A stretch of 64,000 nucleotides of DNA. Origin: Undibacterium sp049340185 (GTDB taxonomy: Bacteria > Pseudomonadota > Gammaproteobacteria > Burkholderiales > Burkholderiaceae_D). The stretch spans positions 1 through 64,000 of the forward strand of contig NZ_JBMPPC010000005.1 of assembly GCF_049340185.1 (NCBI RefSeq), read 5' to 3'. Shown here one piece after another: positions 25,408 to 34,221 of the stretch; within the stretch, counting starts at the first letter, position 1; every line of letters begins with the position of its first letter. The position numbers and the translations under genes were made by a program. The notes under the pieces were generated by a model that did not search any database, was not told where the DNA came from, and saw nothing but the letters and a program-made list of their open reading frames with translations.

Positions 25408-26647
25408 CATGCCCAGTAGTCTTAAAAATGAGTCCGAGTCCGATAAGTGAGGCAATACAGGCGGTAGCGATTGCCATCTGAGCCAACACTGGTAAAGCGA
25501 CTAATTGAAACCAGCTAGCGCTGACAACGACCATCACTAATGTGGTGAGTAATCGCACGGCTTCCAACCCGATATATCCGGTATGCCAGCGTGTTTGTTC
25601 CATTAAACCGCCGACGATCCACAGCCCGGCGACAAGCCAGATTGCATACGGCACCAATTGTGCGGCATGAGCGACAGGTGCAACCGTCAGAAAATGGGTG
25701 GCAACTTGCAAGCTCACTGCGAACTGAATCAGGCAATACCACATGCGAGCTCCGTTCAGTGGCGGATTGTATTCGGGACGTTGTATATCGAAGGATTTCG
25801 CCGGTTCTCTTGCCGCAATATCGGCAGGACGCCATCCTGGCGGCATCAGCCAGATACGGCATTTATCCCACCAGTTGCGGGTACGCCAGGCATCGGCAGC
25901 AACGGCTTTATATACTTCGAGATTAGCCCAGAGAGGGTTCCAGCTGCGTAACGGACTGCGTGTGCCGAACACTACCGGATGTGCATCTTGTTCCTCGATA
26001 AAGGTACCGAACAAGCGATCCCACAAGATTAAAATGCCACCGTAGTTTTTGTCCAGATACAGATCATTAACACCGTGATGTACCCGGTGATTAGATGGTG
26101 ACACGAACACGCGATCAAACCAGCCGAGCTTGTCGATCTGTTCGGTATGAATCCAGAACTGATATAGCAAATCGATCAATGCAACGATGATGAATACATG
26201 CACAGGATAGCCGAGCACCGCCAGCGGCAAATAAAAAATCCAACCGAACAAAGCGCCAGTGCTGGTCTGGCGTAATGCGGTAGTCAGGTTGTATGCTTCA
26301 CTCTGATGATGGACGACATGCGCCGCCCACAAAAGATTGGTCTCATGCCCCATACGGTGCAGCCAGTAATACAAGAAGTCATACAGCAACAAGCCGGACA
26401 CCCAGACCCACCAATCATCGCCGGATAAATGAAAGATCGCACAACGCTGCGCGACCCAAGCATAAACACCGACTGCCAAGACTTTTAAAAACACGCCAAT
26501 GATCTGACTCATCACGCCCAGACTCAAACTATTGATGGCATCGTTAATCCGGTACAGATGACGCTGACGACGTCGGGCAACGATGAATTCAATGGCGATC
26601 AATAAGAAAAAAACGGGACTCGCAAAGGTAATAATTTTCTCTTGCAT
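25391..26647 (-). CDS. Sterol desaturase/alkylglycerol monooxygenase-like membrane di-iron enzyme
   Basis: 418 residues of the fatty acid hydroxylase superfamily. Eight histidines lie in three boxes, HRMGH, HVVHH and HRVHH, with a further conserved WIHTE. The surrounding text (NLLWAAHVVHHQSEAYNLTT, LLYQFWIHTEQIDKLG, DKNYGGILILWDRLFGTF) recalls eukaryotic alkylglycerol monooxygenase (AGMO/TMEM195) much more than plain sterol desaturases; this is from memory of that protein. Such enzymes hydroxylate the ether-bond carbon of alkylglycerols. Several membrane helices lie before and after the catalytic part. It sits between yhhN and corA in one operon. Confidence 0.85.
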   Translation of the reverse strand: MQEKIITFASPVFFLLIAIEFIVARRRQRHLYRINDAINSLSLGVMSQIIGVFLKVLAVGVYAWVAQRCAIFHLSGDDWWVWVSGLLLYDFLYYWLHRMGHETNLLWAAHVVHHQSEAYNLTTALRQTSTGALFGWIFYLPLAVLGYPVHVFIIVALIDLLYQFWIHTEQIDKLGWFDRVFVSPSNHRVHHGVNDLYLDKNYGGILILWDRLFGTFIEEQDAHPVVFGTRSPLRSWNPLWANLEVYKAVAADAWRTRNWWDKCRIWLMPPGWRPADIAAREPAKSFDIQRPEYNPPLNGARMWYCLIQFAVSLQVATHFLTVAPVAHAAQLVPYAIWLVAGLWIVGGLMEQTRWHTGYIGLEAVRLLTTLVMVVVSASWFQLVALPVLAQMAIATACIASLIGLGLIFKTTGHGHLSR

Positions 26648-26712
26648 GATGATCGCGATAAAAATGATTTGAGGTGTCGGGGTAAGAAAATTCAGATGTA
26701 ATTAACTCGTAT

Positions 26713-27363
26713 TCAGGAGCGGTTCACCGAACGCGCAATCAGGCTCAGTGCAGCATAATAAGTCGACAGAATCAGCAGGCTCGCTTGCGGTAGCGGCGTA
26801 TAAAATTTATTGTAAGCCAGCAGCGTATCTGACAGCATAAATAGTATGCCGCCAGCCATTGCCCATTTGCTTGCTGAGGTTTGTATGCTCAGATGGCGTG
26901 TGATGGCCTGAGCTGTCATGCACAACAGGCAGACGACATAGATGACAACCGGGATACGCAAATCCAAAGTAAGTCCCGGCCACAGCACGAATAAATTCGC
27001 TGCGCCAAGCGTACCAATACCAAGAAAAATTAGCGGACGTGAAAAGAAGCGGTGATCGCTAGTCAGTGCGCGCAGAAAGCAGATATGCGCACACAAAAAA
27101 CTACCGAGGCCAAGCAAAAATCCAGGCTTGACGACGGTCGCTGGCAGCATCAAAAAAATATCGCCGAATAGGGAAAAGAGAATGCCCGTCAATATAGCCC
27201 GTCGATACGGCGGGCTAACACTGGTAGCACGGAAAGCGAGATAAAAAATCAACATGGTGGTCAGCGGCTTGCACACATAGTGCAGCCAGATCACATTGTC
27301 TTGCGCGCCTGCACCAGCGATCGCTAGCGCAGCGGAGACGATGATTAACAGAGTCAGCGTCAT
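26713..27363 (-). CDS. YhhN/TMEM86-family membrane protein (lysoplasmalogenase-like)
   Basis: 216 residues and about eight membrane helices. Family marks are CKPLTTMLI, LFGDIFLMLP, GLGSFLCAHICFLRAL and GGILFMLSDTLLAYNKF. Members include the vertebrate lysoplasmalogenases TMEM86A/B, which cleave the vinyl-ether bond of lysoplasmalogens; bacterial members such as YhhN are poorly characterised. It starts 23 bases after the hemB stop and precedes an AGMO-like gene, so two ether-lipid-type enzymes are adjacent. No experimental function can be claimed. Confidence 0.85.
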   Translation of the reverse strand: MTLTLLIIVSAALAIAGAGAQDNVIWLHYVCKPLTTMLIFYLAFRATSVSPPYRRAILTGILFSLFGDIFLMLPATVVKPGFLLGLGSFLCAHICFLRALTSDHRFFSRPLIFLGIGTLGAANLFVLWPGLTLDLRIPVVIYVVCLLCMTAQAITRHLSIQTSASKWAMAGGILFMLSDTLLAYNKFYTPLPQASLLILSTYYAALSLIARSVNRS

Positions 27364-27386
27364 CGTAATAAGCAGTCGCCTGGTGA

Positions 27387-28400
27387 TCAGGCAGTGTGTT
27401 TCAGCAAGCGTGCGACGTCGCGGGCAAAATACGTCAGGATGCCATCGGCACCTGCACGCTTAAATGCCAGCATGGTTTCCATCATCGTCTTGTTGTGGTC
27501 GAGCCAGCCATTTTGCGCAGCGGCTTTGATCATCGCGTACTCGCCACTGACCTGATAAGCGAACGTCGGTACTTTGAATTCATCCTTGACGCGTCGCACG
27601 ATATCGAGATACGGCATGCCTGGTTTGACCATGACCATGTCGGCACCTTCTGCCAGATCAAGGGCGACTTCCCTCAACGCTTCATCGCTGTTTGCCGGAT
27701 CCATCTGATAATTCGCTTTATCGCTTTTGCCCAGATTGGTTGCTGAACCAACGGCATCGCGGAATGGACCATAAAACGCGGACGCATATTTAGCTGAGTA
27801 AGCCATGATGCGGGTATGAATATAGCCGTGCGACTCCAGCGCATGACGGATCGCACCGATACGGCCATCCATCATGTCGCTTGGTGCGACGATATCGGCA
27901 CCGGCTTCCGCTTGGGTCAATGCCTGGCGCACCAGCATCTCGGTGGTTTCGTCATTCAAGACATAACCGTCTGCATTGATCAGGCCATCCTGACCATGAC
28001 TGGTATAAGGATCGAGCGCAACGTCGGTCAAAATGCCGAGTTCCGGAAAACGGTTTTTGAGTTCGCGAATTGCACGCGGGATTAAACCTTTTGGATTAGT
28101 CGCTTCAACGCCGTCTAGTGTTTTCAGCCCAGGATTGATCGCCGGGAACAAGGCCATCACAGGGATGCCGAGGGCAACGCAGTCTTCTGCCACGCCAAGC
28201 AGCACATCCACCGAGACACGCTCCACGCCGGGCATAGACGCAACCTTTTCACATTGATTGACGCCATCAATCACAAACACAGGATAAATCAGATCAGATG
28301 CTGTCACGCTGTTCTCGCGCATTAGTGCACGTGAGAACACATCACGGCGCATACGGCGCATACGGATAGCAGGGAATTGGGCAGGTTTTGTAATAGACAT
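27387..28400 (-). CDS. hemB: Delta-aminolevulinic acid dehydratase (porphobilinogen synthase)
   Basis: 337 residues from ATG 28400 (MSITKPAQFPAIRMRRMRRD). It condenses two 5-aminolevulinate molecules to porphobilinogen in haem synthesis. Catalytic lysines lie in MAYSAKYASAFYGPFRDA and MVMVKPGMPYLDI. The metal-site text reads DVALDPYTSHGQDG, with Asp/Ala in place of the zinc cysteines, which marks the magnesium-dependent or metal-independent class. A GTG at 28409 is in frame but has no better ribosome site. It heads an operon with yhhN, the desaturase-like gene and corA. Confidence 0.95.
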   Translation of the reverse strand: MSITKPAQFPAIRMRRMRRDVFSRALMRENSVTASDLIYPVFVIDGVNQCEKVASMPGVERVSVDVLLGVAEDCVALGIPVMALFPAINPGLKTLDGVEATNPKGLIPRAIRELKNRFPELGILTDVALDPYTSHGQDGLINADGYVLNDETTEMLVRQALTQAEAGADIVAPSDMMDGRIGAIRHALESHGYIHTRIMAYSAKYASAFYGPFRDAVGSATNLGKSDKANYQMDPANSDEALREVALDLAEGADMVMVKPGMPYLDIVRRVKDEFKVPTFAYQVSGEYAMIKAAAQNGWLDHNKTMMETMLAFKRAGADGILTYFARDVARLLKHTA

Positions 28401-28456
28401 GACGATCACCGTAAAAATTTTTTGTTCAGAGTAATGAAACTTTTTTCCAAGCGCAA

Positions 28457-28599
28457 GCTCAGAGGGATAGGTGTTAAGTGCAGGTCTTTAAAATCCAGTG
28501 TCTTAAGCCTACCGCTTCTCCTCCCTGAGCGGGCGTCGTTCGTCCCTATGCGAATCGGCGTTATTCCCCCGGCTCGATGCAATCGGCCGGGGTTTTTTT
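28457..28599 (+). ncRNA. Candidate terminated small RNA between hemB and engB
   Basis: The 307-base gap between hemB and engB, both on the - strand, holds a strong + strand terminator: CCCCGGC (28567-28573) with GCCGGGG (28586-28592) and seven T. Upstream is an imperfect rod: 457-462 with 525-530, 464-466 with 522-524, 468-471 with 508-511 and 474-478 with 502-506 (all +28000). It leaves a pyrimidine bulge CCGCTTCTCC that can pair with Shine-Dalgarno sequences. No + strand gene lies upstream to need this terminator. A convincing + strand promoter was not found. The rod could instead be the hemB leader on the other strand. Confidence 0.45.
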
Positions 28600-28707
28600 A
28601 TGGCCGCACATCACACTGCGATTATCCAATCGATTATGCAATCGGCGCATTGCCGGTTATTGACCTCTTTTTTCTCAGCCTGGATCGGTTTGCGCTTTTT
28701 GCTTTTT

Positions 28708-29454
28708 TTAATCTTGTGTACCAATGGCTGCCGGGTCGCTGGTGTGGGTGTCTGCGGTATTCTCGGTCAGCGGAATACTTGGCGTAAGCGGAATATCTAG
28801 CCCCAACAAATTTTGTATCTTGGCATCAGCCTCTTCAATACCTGTGCGTTTCAGTGATGAAAATAATTGGGCCGTAAAAGGAAACGGTTGGCCATTCGCA
28901 TCGGTATAGCTGGATAAAATATTATTGGTCAGGCGTAGTGCATTGGTCGCATCGTTGCGGTTCAGTTTGTCCGCCTTGGTCAGCAGGCAGTGGATGGGTC
29001 TGCCCGTCGGTGCAAACCATTCGAGCATTTGCGTATCGAGATCGGTAAAAGGGCGACGTGCATCCATCATCAGGACCAGGGCGGATAGTTGATCGCGTTT
29101 TTGTACGTACGAGCCCAGCAATTGATTCCAGTGAGTTTTAGCCGCACCCGGAACTTCGGCGTAGCCGTAACCCGGCAAGTCGACCAGCAAGGCGCGGATT
29201 TCATCGACACGGGTTTCATCTTTACGATGCTGCCCTACATGAGCGCCGCCGATGGAGAAATAGTTGATATGCTGTGTGCGTCCCGGTGTTTTGGATGCGA
29301 AGCATAACTTTTTTTGATTGCACAAAATATTAATCGCAGTCGATTTGCCCGCATTGGAGCGACCGGCAAAGGCAATTTCCGGTACTGTGGTGTGCGGCAA
29401 ATCGCGCAGATGATTGACCGTGGTAAAGAAACGGGCTTGCCATAGGATAGACAT
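28708..29454 (-). CDS. engB: Ribosome biogenesis GTPase EngB (YihA/YsxC)
   Basis: 248 residues from the ATG at 29454 (MSILWQARFFTTVNHLRDLP). G motifs: GRSNAGKS (31-38), the G2 threonine in KTPGRTQHINYF, DLPGYG and LLTKADKLNR. EngB assists late 50S assembly. The C-terminus carries a Thr/Pro-rich tail of about 30 residues beyond the core. A longer open frame from 29508 lacks family support. It is divergent from cytochrome c4, as in many betaproteobacteria. Confidence 0.94.
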   Translation of the reverse strand: MSILWQARFFTTVNHLRDLPHTTVPEIAFAGRSNAGKSTAINILCNQKKLCFASKTPGRTQHINYFSIGGAHVGQHRKDETRVDEIRALLVDLPGYGYAEVPGAAKTHWNQLLGSYVQKRDQLSALVLMMDARRPFTDLDTQMLEWFAPTGRPIHCLLTKADKLNRNDATNALRLTNNILSSYTDANGQPFPFTAQLFSSLKRTGIEEADAKIQNLLGLDIPLTPSIPLTENTADTHTSDPAAIGTQD

Positions 29455-29794
29455 AAGAGGTACGTGCGCTTTAAATAATAGTAAAGATGATCGGGGTGAA
29501 GCCGGCACTAAAGTCCGTATTTAGATGTTACTTACACTGGACTAGGCAGAACGAAGCAACCCGGAGCATCGAAATTGCATGGAAAATGCAACAGAAGAAA
29601 GTGTTTCACTTAAAAGCTATTGTACAATAAGGGGTTAGGTATTGGGCTGCATGTTTCCGATCCCGCATTTTGTATGTTTGTTGTATTTATTGTACTGTCG
29701 GGTCGTGCGGATGCAATTCAGGCATCGCTACCAACAGCACAACTATGCGTTGCCAATAGGGCAGATTTCCATCATTTAGTCTCAAGGTGTTTGA
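29455..29794. promoter_or_regulatory. Divergent promoter region engB / cytochrome c4
   Basis: A 340-base gap between divergent genes. It holds a perfect 12-bp palindrome TATTGTACAATA (29618-29629), whose half TATTGTAC recurs at 29688-29695, and an inverted repeat TTGCAT/ATGCAA at 29575-29591. TACAAT inside the palindrome could be a -10 element for the cytochrome gene, but no matching -35 is clear. The palindrome looks like a regulator site; the protein is unknown. Confidence 0.4.
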
Positions 29795-30466
29795 ATGAAC
29801 CGTGCTTTTTCTCCTTTCTTGAAGTCCCTCAGCATCGCTGTTCTGGCGTTGTCTTCAGTCACCTCAATGGCCTATGCCAACGAAGAGCACAAAGCTCCTG
29901 CTAAAGCAGACCCGGCCAAAGGCGAAGCTCTGTACACCAATGGCGATGCAGCACGCGGCATCGTGGCCTGTGCCTCCTGCCACGGTACAGCTGGCAACTC
30001 AACCATCTCTGTGAATCCTAAATTGGCTGGTCAGCACGAAGCCTACATCGCTAAACAATTATCGAATTTTACTGGTCCCGATCGTAACAATGCCGTCATG
30101 ACGACATTTGCTAAAGCGATGACAGAAGACGACATGAAAAATCTGGCGGCCTACCTGAGCACACAAAAATCCAAGCCAGGTTCTGCAAAAAATAAAGATA
30201 TCGTCGAAATCGGCAAACAAATTTACCGTGGTGGTATCGCTGAGAAAAATGTTCCTGCATGTGCTGGCTGCCATAGTCCAAATGGTGCTGGTCTTCCGGC
30301 GCAATTCCCGCGTATTGCGGGTCAGCATCAGGATTACACGATTGCACAATTGACGAATTTCCGTACTGGCGTGCGTAAAAACAGCGCACAGATGACGACG
30401 ATCTCCAAACGCATGTCCGATGATGAAATCAAAGCAGTTGCTGACTACGTCGCAGGCTTGAAGTAA
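29795..30466 (+). CDS. Cytochrome c4 (di-haem)
   Basis: 223 residues with a signal peptide ending near MAYA-NEEH and two haem c sites: CASCH in the first half and CAGCH in the second. Distal methionines lie in NNAVMTTFAKAM and NSAQMTTISKRM. Cytochrome c4 passes electrons from the bc1 complex to terminal oxidases at the inner membrane. AAGGTG precedes ATG 29795. It stands ahead of the resB/ccsB assembly genes after a terminator. Confidence 0.95.
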   Translation: MNRAFSPFLKSLSIAVLALSSVTSMAYANEEHKAPAKADPAKGEALYTNGDAARGIVACASCHGTAGNSTISVNPKLAGQHEAYIAKQLSNFTGPDRNNAVMTTFAKAMTEDDMKNLAAYLSTQKSKPGSAKNKDIVEIGKQIYRGGIAEKNVPACAGCHSPNGAGLPAQFPRIAGQHQDYTIAQLTNFRTGVRKNSAQMTTISKRMSDDEIKAVADYVAGLK

Positions 30467-30539
30467 GAAGGTAAGCGATAATAAGTATTCTTAAGTAAGC
30501 TTAAGTAATCGCCGATCAAATAAATAAGTAGTCAATGGA

Positions 30540-30567
30540 GGGGGTGGCAAAAGCCATCCCCTTTTTT
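30540..30567 (+). terminator. Terminator after cytochrome c4
   Basis: A 9-bp stem (30540-30548 with 30553-30561, one G-U), an AAAA loop and TTTTTT at 30562-30567. It lies 15 bases before resB, so resB is either expressed by read-through or from a promoter inside the cytochrome gene. Confidence 0.9.
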
Positions 30568-30581
30568 ATTTTCAGGATTTT

Positions 30582-32759
30582 ATGGAAACAAATACCGCTG
30601 GAATACAGATCAAAACCGAGCGTCGCTGGCTGGCGGATGCGGTTGAGTTGCTGTCATCAATGCGTTTTGCGATCAGCCTGCTAGCGCTGATTGCGATTGC
30701 CTCCACCATCGGCACGGTGCTGAAACAGAACGAGCCTATGCCAAATTATGTGAATCAGTTCGGTCCGTTCTGGTTTGAGATCTTTGCCAAACTCGGTTTG
30801 TATGCTGTGTATTCGGCCTGGTGGTTTTTGCTGATCATGACGTTTCTGGTCTTGTCGACCAGCCTGTGCCTGATCCGTAATGCACCCAAAATGCTGAAGG
30901 ATATGCGCAGCTGGCGTGACAACGTACGCGAGCAGTCTCTGCGTAATTTTCATCACAAAGCGGATTGGCATATGGCCGGGTCGCGGATTGCCAGCGCGAC
31001 TCAGATTAGCGCTCACATTGCACGACTTGGCTATAAATTCAAAATTTCTGAAAAAGACGGTGCGACGCTGATCAGTGCCAAGCAAGGTGCTGCAAACAAA
31101 TGGGGTTATATTTTTGCGCACAGTGCGATTGTGATTATCTGCATTGGCGGTATGCTGGACTCGGATTTATCTATCCGCATGCAGCAATGGTTTATGGGTA
31201 AGGTCGCATTTGATGGCAGCGGTATTATCGCGAATATTCCGCAACAACATCGTTTATCTCTGTCCAATCCTACATTCCGTGGCAACACCATGATCCCGGA
31301 AGGCGCGACCAGCAGCACGGCGATTATTCCTCAGCCTAAAGGCGTGCTGATTCAGGATTTACCCTTCACCATCAAACTGAATAAATTCATCATTGATTAT
31401 TATTCGACGGGTATGCCGAAGTTGTTCGCCAGCGAGGTCATGGTCAAGGATCATGAAACCGGTAAGACTTTTTCCGCCACCATCAAAGTGAATGAGCCGC
31501 TGATCTACAAAGGTGTGGCAGTGTATCAGTCAAGTTTTGAAGATGGCGGCAGTCGCTTGTCCATGACGGCCTTTCCTATGAGTGGAGCCCAATCGACTAG
31601 CTTCACTTTGGCAGGCGAGGTTGGTGGCTCTACTCCTCTCAAATCGGCGGGTGACAATGATTACACGATAGAGTGGTCGGGCTTCCGGCCATTCAATGTG
31701 GAAAATATGAAAGCCGGGCAAGACCTGCGCGCGGTGAATACCAATACGAGTTTTAATCAGCAACTGAGCCTCGATCTGGACAAACATACCGGATCGGCGG
31801 CAAAGAATGCGAACAGCAAAGACTTAAAAAACGTCGGCCCGAGTGTGCAGTACAAACTGCGAGACAAGACCGGACAGGCCAGAGAATTCCATAATTATAT
31901 GCAGCCGATGGAGCTCGACGGTGCAACGATGTTCCTTGCCGGTACGCGTGACAATCCGAATGAGCAATTTCGTTATCTGCGCATCCCGGCTGACGATGAT
32001 GACACGATCATTGAGTGGATGAGGCTGCGTGCTGCGCTAGCAAATCCAGCATGGCGTGAGATCGCTGCCCAGCGCTATGTCAAACATGCGCTGCCCGAGA
32101 GCTCAGAGCAAATGCAAAAACAATTACAGGAACAGTTGCGCTTGTCTGCACTAAAAGGTCTGGCAATTTTTGCGGGAGATACTAAAGACAGTAAAAATCA
32201 GGCCACCGGTTTTGTCGCGATCTCCCGTTTTCTTGAGCAAATTCCAGCAGCGGAGCAGGGAAAAGCCGCCGATGTTTTTATGAAGATACTCAATGGCAGC
32301 ATGTGGGATCTGTGGCAAGTCTCACGTGAACAAGCGGGTTTGCCTGTACTGGAACTGACAGAGAAACGCGCCCGGTTTATGCAGTTATCGATCAACGCTT
32401 TGTCTGATTCTTTTTTCTATGGTGCGCCAGTGTATTTGCAGCTTAGCGGGTTTGAAGAAGTGAAGGCATCGGTATTACAGGTAACGCGTTCGCCTGGCAA
32501 GAACGTGGTCTATCTCGGATGCCTGTTCCTGGTGATTGGCGTATTCTCGATGTTTTATATCCGGGAGCGTCGCTTATGGATCTGGTTAAAAGACAATGAT
32601 GTTGGTGCAAGTGGCGAAAACATTACCACTGCCCTGATGGCATTGAGTTCGCAACGTAAGACGCTGGATTTTGAAAAAGAATTTGAGCAATTGAAGAACC
32701 AGCTCGCGCATTTGTCGCCGCAGTCTGGATCTGCATCAACGCCGGGACAAGTACCCTAA
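30582..32759 (+). CDS. resB: Cytochrome c biogenesis protein ResB (Ccs1)
   Basis: 725 residues: three N-terminal membrane segments (around 25-50, 75-100, 190-210), a very long periplasmic domain and a last membrane helix near 645-665 (NVVYLGCLFLVIGVFSMFYI). ResB with CcsB/CcsA forms the system II haem delivery and ligation complex. The family motifs SSMRFAISLLALIAIASTIG and FFYGAPVYLQLSGFEEVKAS are visible. Followed by ccsB after 108 bases. Confidence 0.93.
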   Translation: METNTAGIQIKTERRWLADAVELLSSMRFAISLLALIAIASTIGTVLKQNEPMPNYVNQFGPFWFEIFAKLGLYAVYSAWWFLLIMTFLVLSTSLCLIRNAPKMLKDMRSWRDNVREQSLRNFHHKADWHMAGSRIASATQISAHIARLGYKFKISEKDGATLISAKQGAANKWGYIFAHSAIVIICIGGMLDSDLSIRMQQWFMGKVAFDGSGIIANIPQQHRLSLSNPTFRGNTMIPEGATSSTAIIPQPKGVLIQDLPFTIKLNKFIIDYYSTGMPKLFASEVMVKDHETGKTFSATIKVNEPLIYKGVAVYQSSFEDGGSRLSMTAFPMSGAQSTSFTLAGEVGGSTPLKSAGDNDYTIEWSGFRPFNVENMKAGQDLRAVNTNTSFNQQLSLDLDKHTGSAAKNANSKDLKNVGPSVQYKLRDKTGQAREFHNYMQPMELDGATMFLAGTRDNPNEQFRYLRIPADDDDTIIEWMRLRAALANPAWREIAAQRYVKHALPESSEQMQKQLQEQLRLSALKGLAIFAGDTKDSKNQATGFVAISRFLEQIPAAEQGKAADVFMKILNGSMWDLWQVSREQAGLPVLELTEKRARFMQLSINALSDSFFYGAPVYLQLSGFEEVKASVLQVTRSPGKNVVYLGCLFLVIGVFSMFYIRERRLWIWLKDNDVGASGENITTALMALSSQRKTLDFEKEFEQLKNQLAHLSPQSGSASTPGQVP

Positions 32760-32867
32760 GCGAGCTAATCGACTACACTGTGGTCACTTTAGTGAGCGGA
32801 TGATCCTTGCTCCTTTCGTCCCAGATATATCGCTTGACGCCAGAAAGTAAGATTTAAGATTGGAAAC

Positions 32868-34016
32868 ATGATGGAAATGACACATAACAACGCACCTTAC
32901 CAAGGGTTCTTTAAACGTCTTGGTACTCTGGACTGGCTTTATGCGTTTGCGCTTAGTATTGGCGCGATATTGGCACTTGGTCGCTTTGGTACTTTTATGG
33001 ACGTGTATGAAAAAGGTATTCTGGTATGCGCAGTTCCTGCGTTTGCGTGGCTTGGATGGCATTGGAAACCAGTACGTCGCCTGTTCCTCGTCCTTGCTTT
33101 AATCACCTTCTTTGCTGTGCATTTGTATAACGGTTCGCTGGAAATGGCGAATCAAAAGTTTTTCCTGAAGTATTTATTGTCGAGTCAATCGGCGATTTTG
33201 TGGATGAGCACATTGTTCTTTTTATCCACCTTGTTTTATTGGGGCGGATTGATTGCGCGCTCGGATTTCGGTTCTTCGGTCGGATCTATCCTCTGCTGGT
33301 CTGCGGTGATTATGGGTTTCACTGGTATGCTGGTGCGCTGGTATGAGTCTTACCTGATCGGCGCGGATATTGGTCATATTCCGGTTTCGAACCTGTATGA
33401 AGTATTTATCCTGTTTTCGATGATCACGGCGCTGTTCTATCTGTATTACGAACAACAATATGCGACGCGTCAGCTCGGTCCGTTTGTCCTGATTGTGATT
33501 TCTGCTGCGGTCGGTTTTTTGCTGTGGTATACCGTCAAACGCGATGCGTCCGAGATTCAGCCGCTGGTACCGGCCTTGCAAAGCTGGTGGATGAAAATCC
33601 ATGTGCCGGCAAACTTCATTGGTTACGGTACTTTTGCCCTGGCGTCGATGGTAGCGGTCGCCTATTTGCTGAAATCTAAAGGTTATTTGCAAGATCGCCT
33701 GCCTTCGCTCGAAGTGCTCGATGATGTGATGTACAAAGCGATTGCAGTCGGTTTTGCCTTCTTCACTATTGCGACCATTCTCGGTGCGCTCTGGGCGGCA
33801 GAAGCCTGGGGTGGTTACTGGTCCTGGGATCCTAAAGAGACCTGGGCACTGATTGTCTGGCTCAACTATGCTGCATGGTTGCACATGCGTCTGATGAAGG
33901 GGTTGCGAGGCCAGATGGCGGCATGGTGGGCGTTGATCGGACTGATCGTGACCACCTTTGCTTTCCTCGGCGTGAATATGTTCTTGTCGGGTTTGCATTC
34001 TTACGGCGCACTGTAA
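32868..34016 (+). CDS. ccsB: Cytochrome c biogenesis protein CcsB (ResC/CcsA family)
   Basis: 382 residues, about eight membrane helices. The haem-handling WWD motif is present as WGGYWSWDPKETWALIVWL, and conserved histidines lie in KIHVPANFIGYG and WLHMRLMKG. It exports haem and ligates it to apocytochromes together with ResB. Three close ATGs (32868, 32871, 32877) are possible starts and none has a clearly better ribosome site. It ends at a strong terminator. Confidence 0.95.
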   Translation: MMEMTHNNAPYQGFFKRLGTLDWLYAFALSIGAILALGRFGTFMDVYEKGILVCAVPAFAWLGWHWKPVRRLFLVLALITFFAVHLYNGSLEMANQKFFLKYLLSSQSAILWMSTLFFLSTLFYWGGLIARSDFGSSVGSILCWSAVIMGFTGMLVRWYESYLIGADIGHIPVSNLYEVFILFSMITALFYLYYEQQYATRQLGPFVLIVISAAVGFLLWYTVKRDASEIQPLVPALQSWWMKIHVPANFIGYGTFALASMVAVAYLLKSKGYLQDRLPSLEVLDDVMYKAIAVGFAFFTIATILGALWAAEAWGGYWSWDPKETWALIVWLNYAAWLHMRLMKGLRGQMAAWWALIGLIVTTFAFLGVNMFLSGLHSYGAL

Positions 34017-34031
34017 GTTTGTACTGACCGG

Positions 34032-34068
34032 AAAAAAGCGCTGCATTTGAAAATGCAGTGCTTTTTTT
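34032..34068 (+). terminator. Intrinsic terminator after ccsB
   Basis: Stem 34038-34048 with 34051-34061 (one G-U), a tight loop, an A-run before and TTTTTTT after. It works in both directions and closes the cytochrome c assembly unit. Confidence 0.92.
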
Positions 34069-34221
34069 ATGGCGAACATCAAAAAAATGTAAGGTTCAGC
34101 AGACTATGTCGACTCATGAGAAACTAAATCCTTACTTGCGTCGTCTAAGTTGTAAGCCGTCATCTTGACTGGCTTATAAATCAAGCAAGTTCATCCCTTC
34201 GTCGTCGTAAATGGAGTCATC

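Noticed and set aside
25408..25455. Longer CorA-like start (TTG 25455)
   Set aside because: It deepens the overlap with the desaturase gene to 65 bases and uses a rare start, while ATG 25407 is available.
28530..28600. tRNA- or tmRNA-like tail (GTTCG..CCCCCGGCTCGATGCA)
   Set aside because: No acceptor or T-stem pairing, no tag sequence, and the segment is better explained as a terminator hairpin.
28440..28600. 6S RNA or 4.5S RNA gene
   Set aside because: No closing end-to-end stem typical of 6S and no conserved SRP loop sequence; left as an unassigned RNA candidate.
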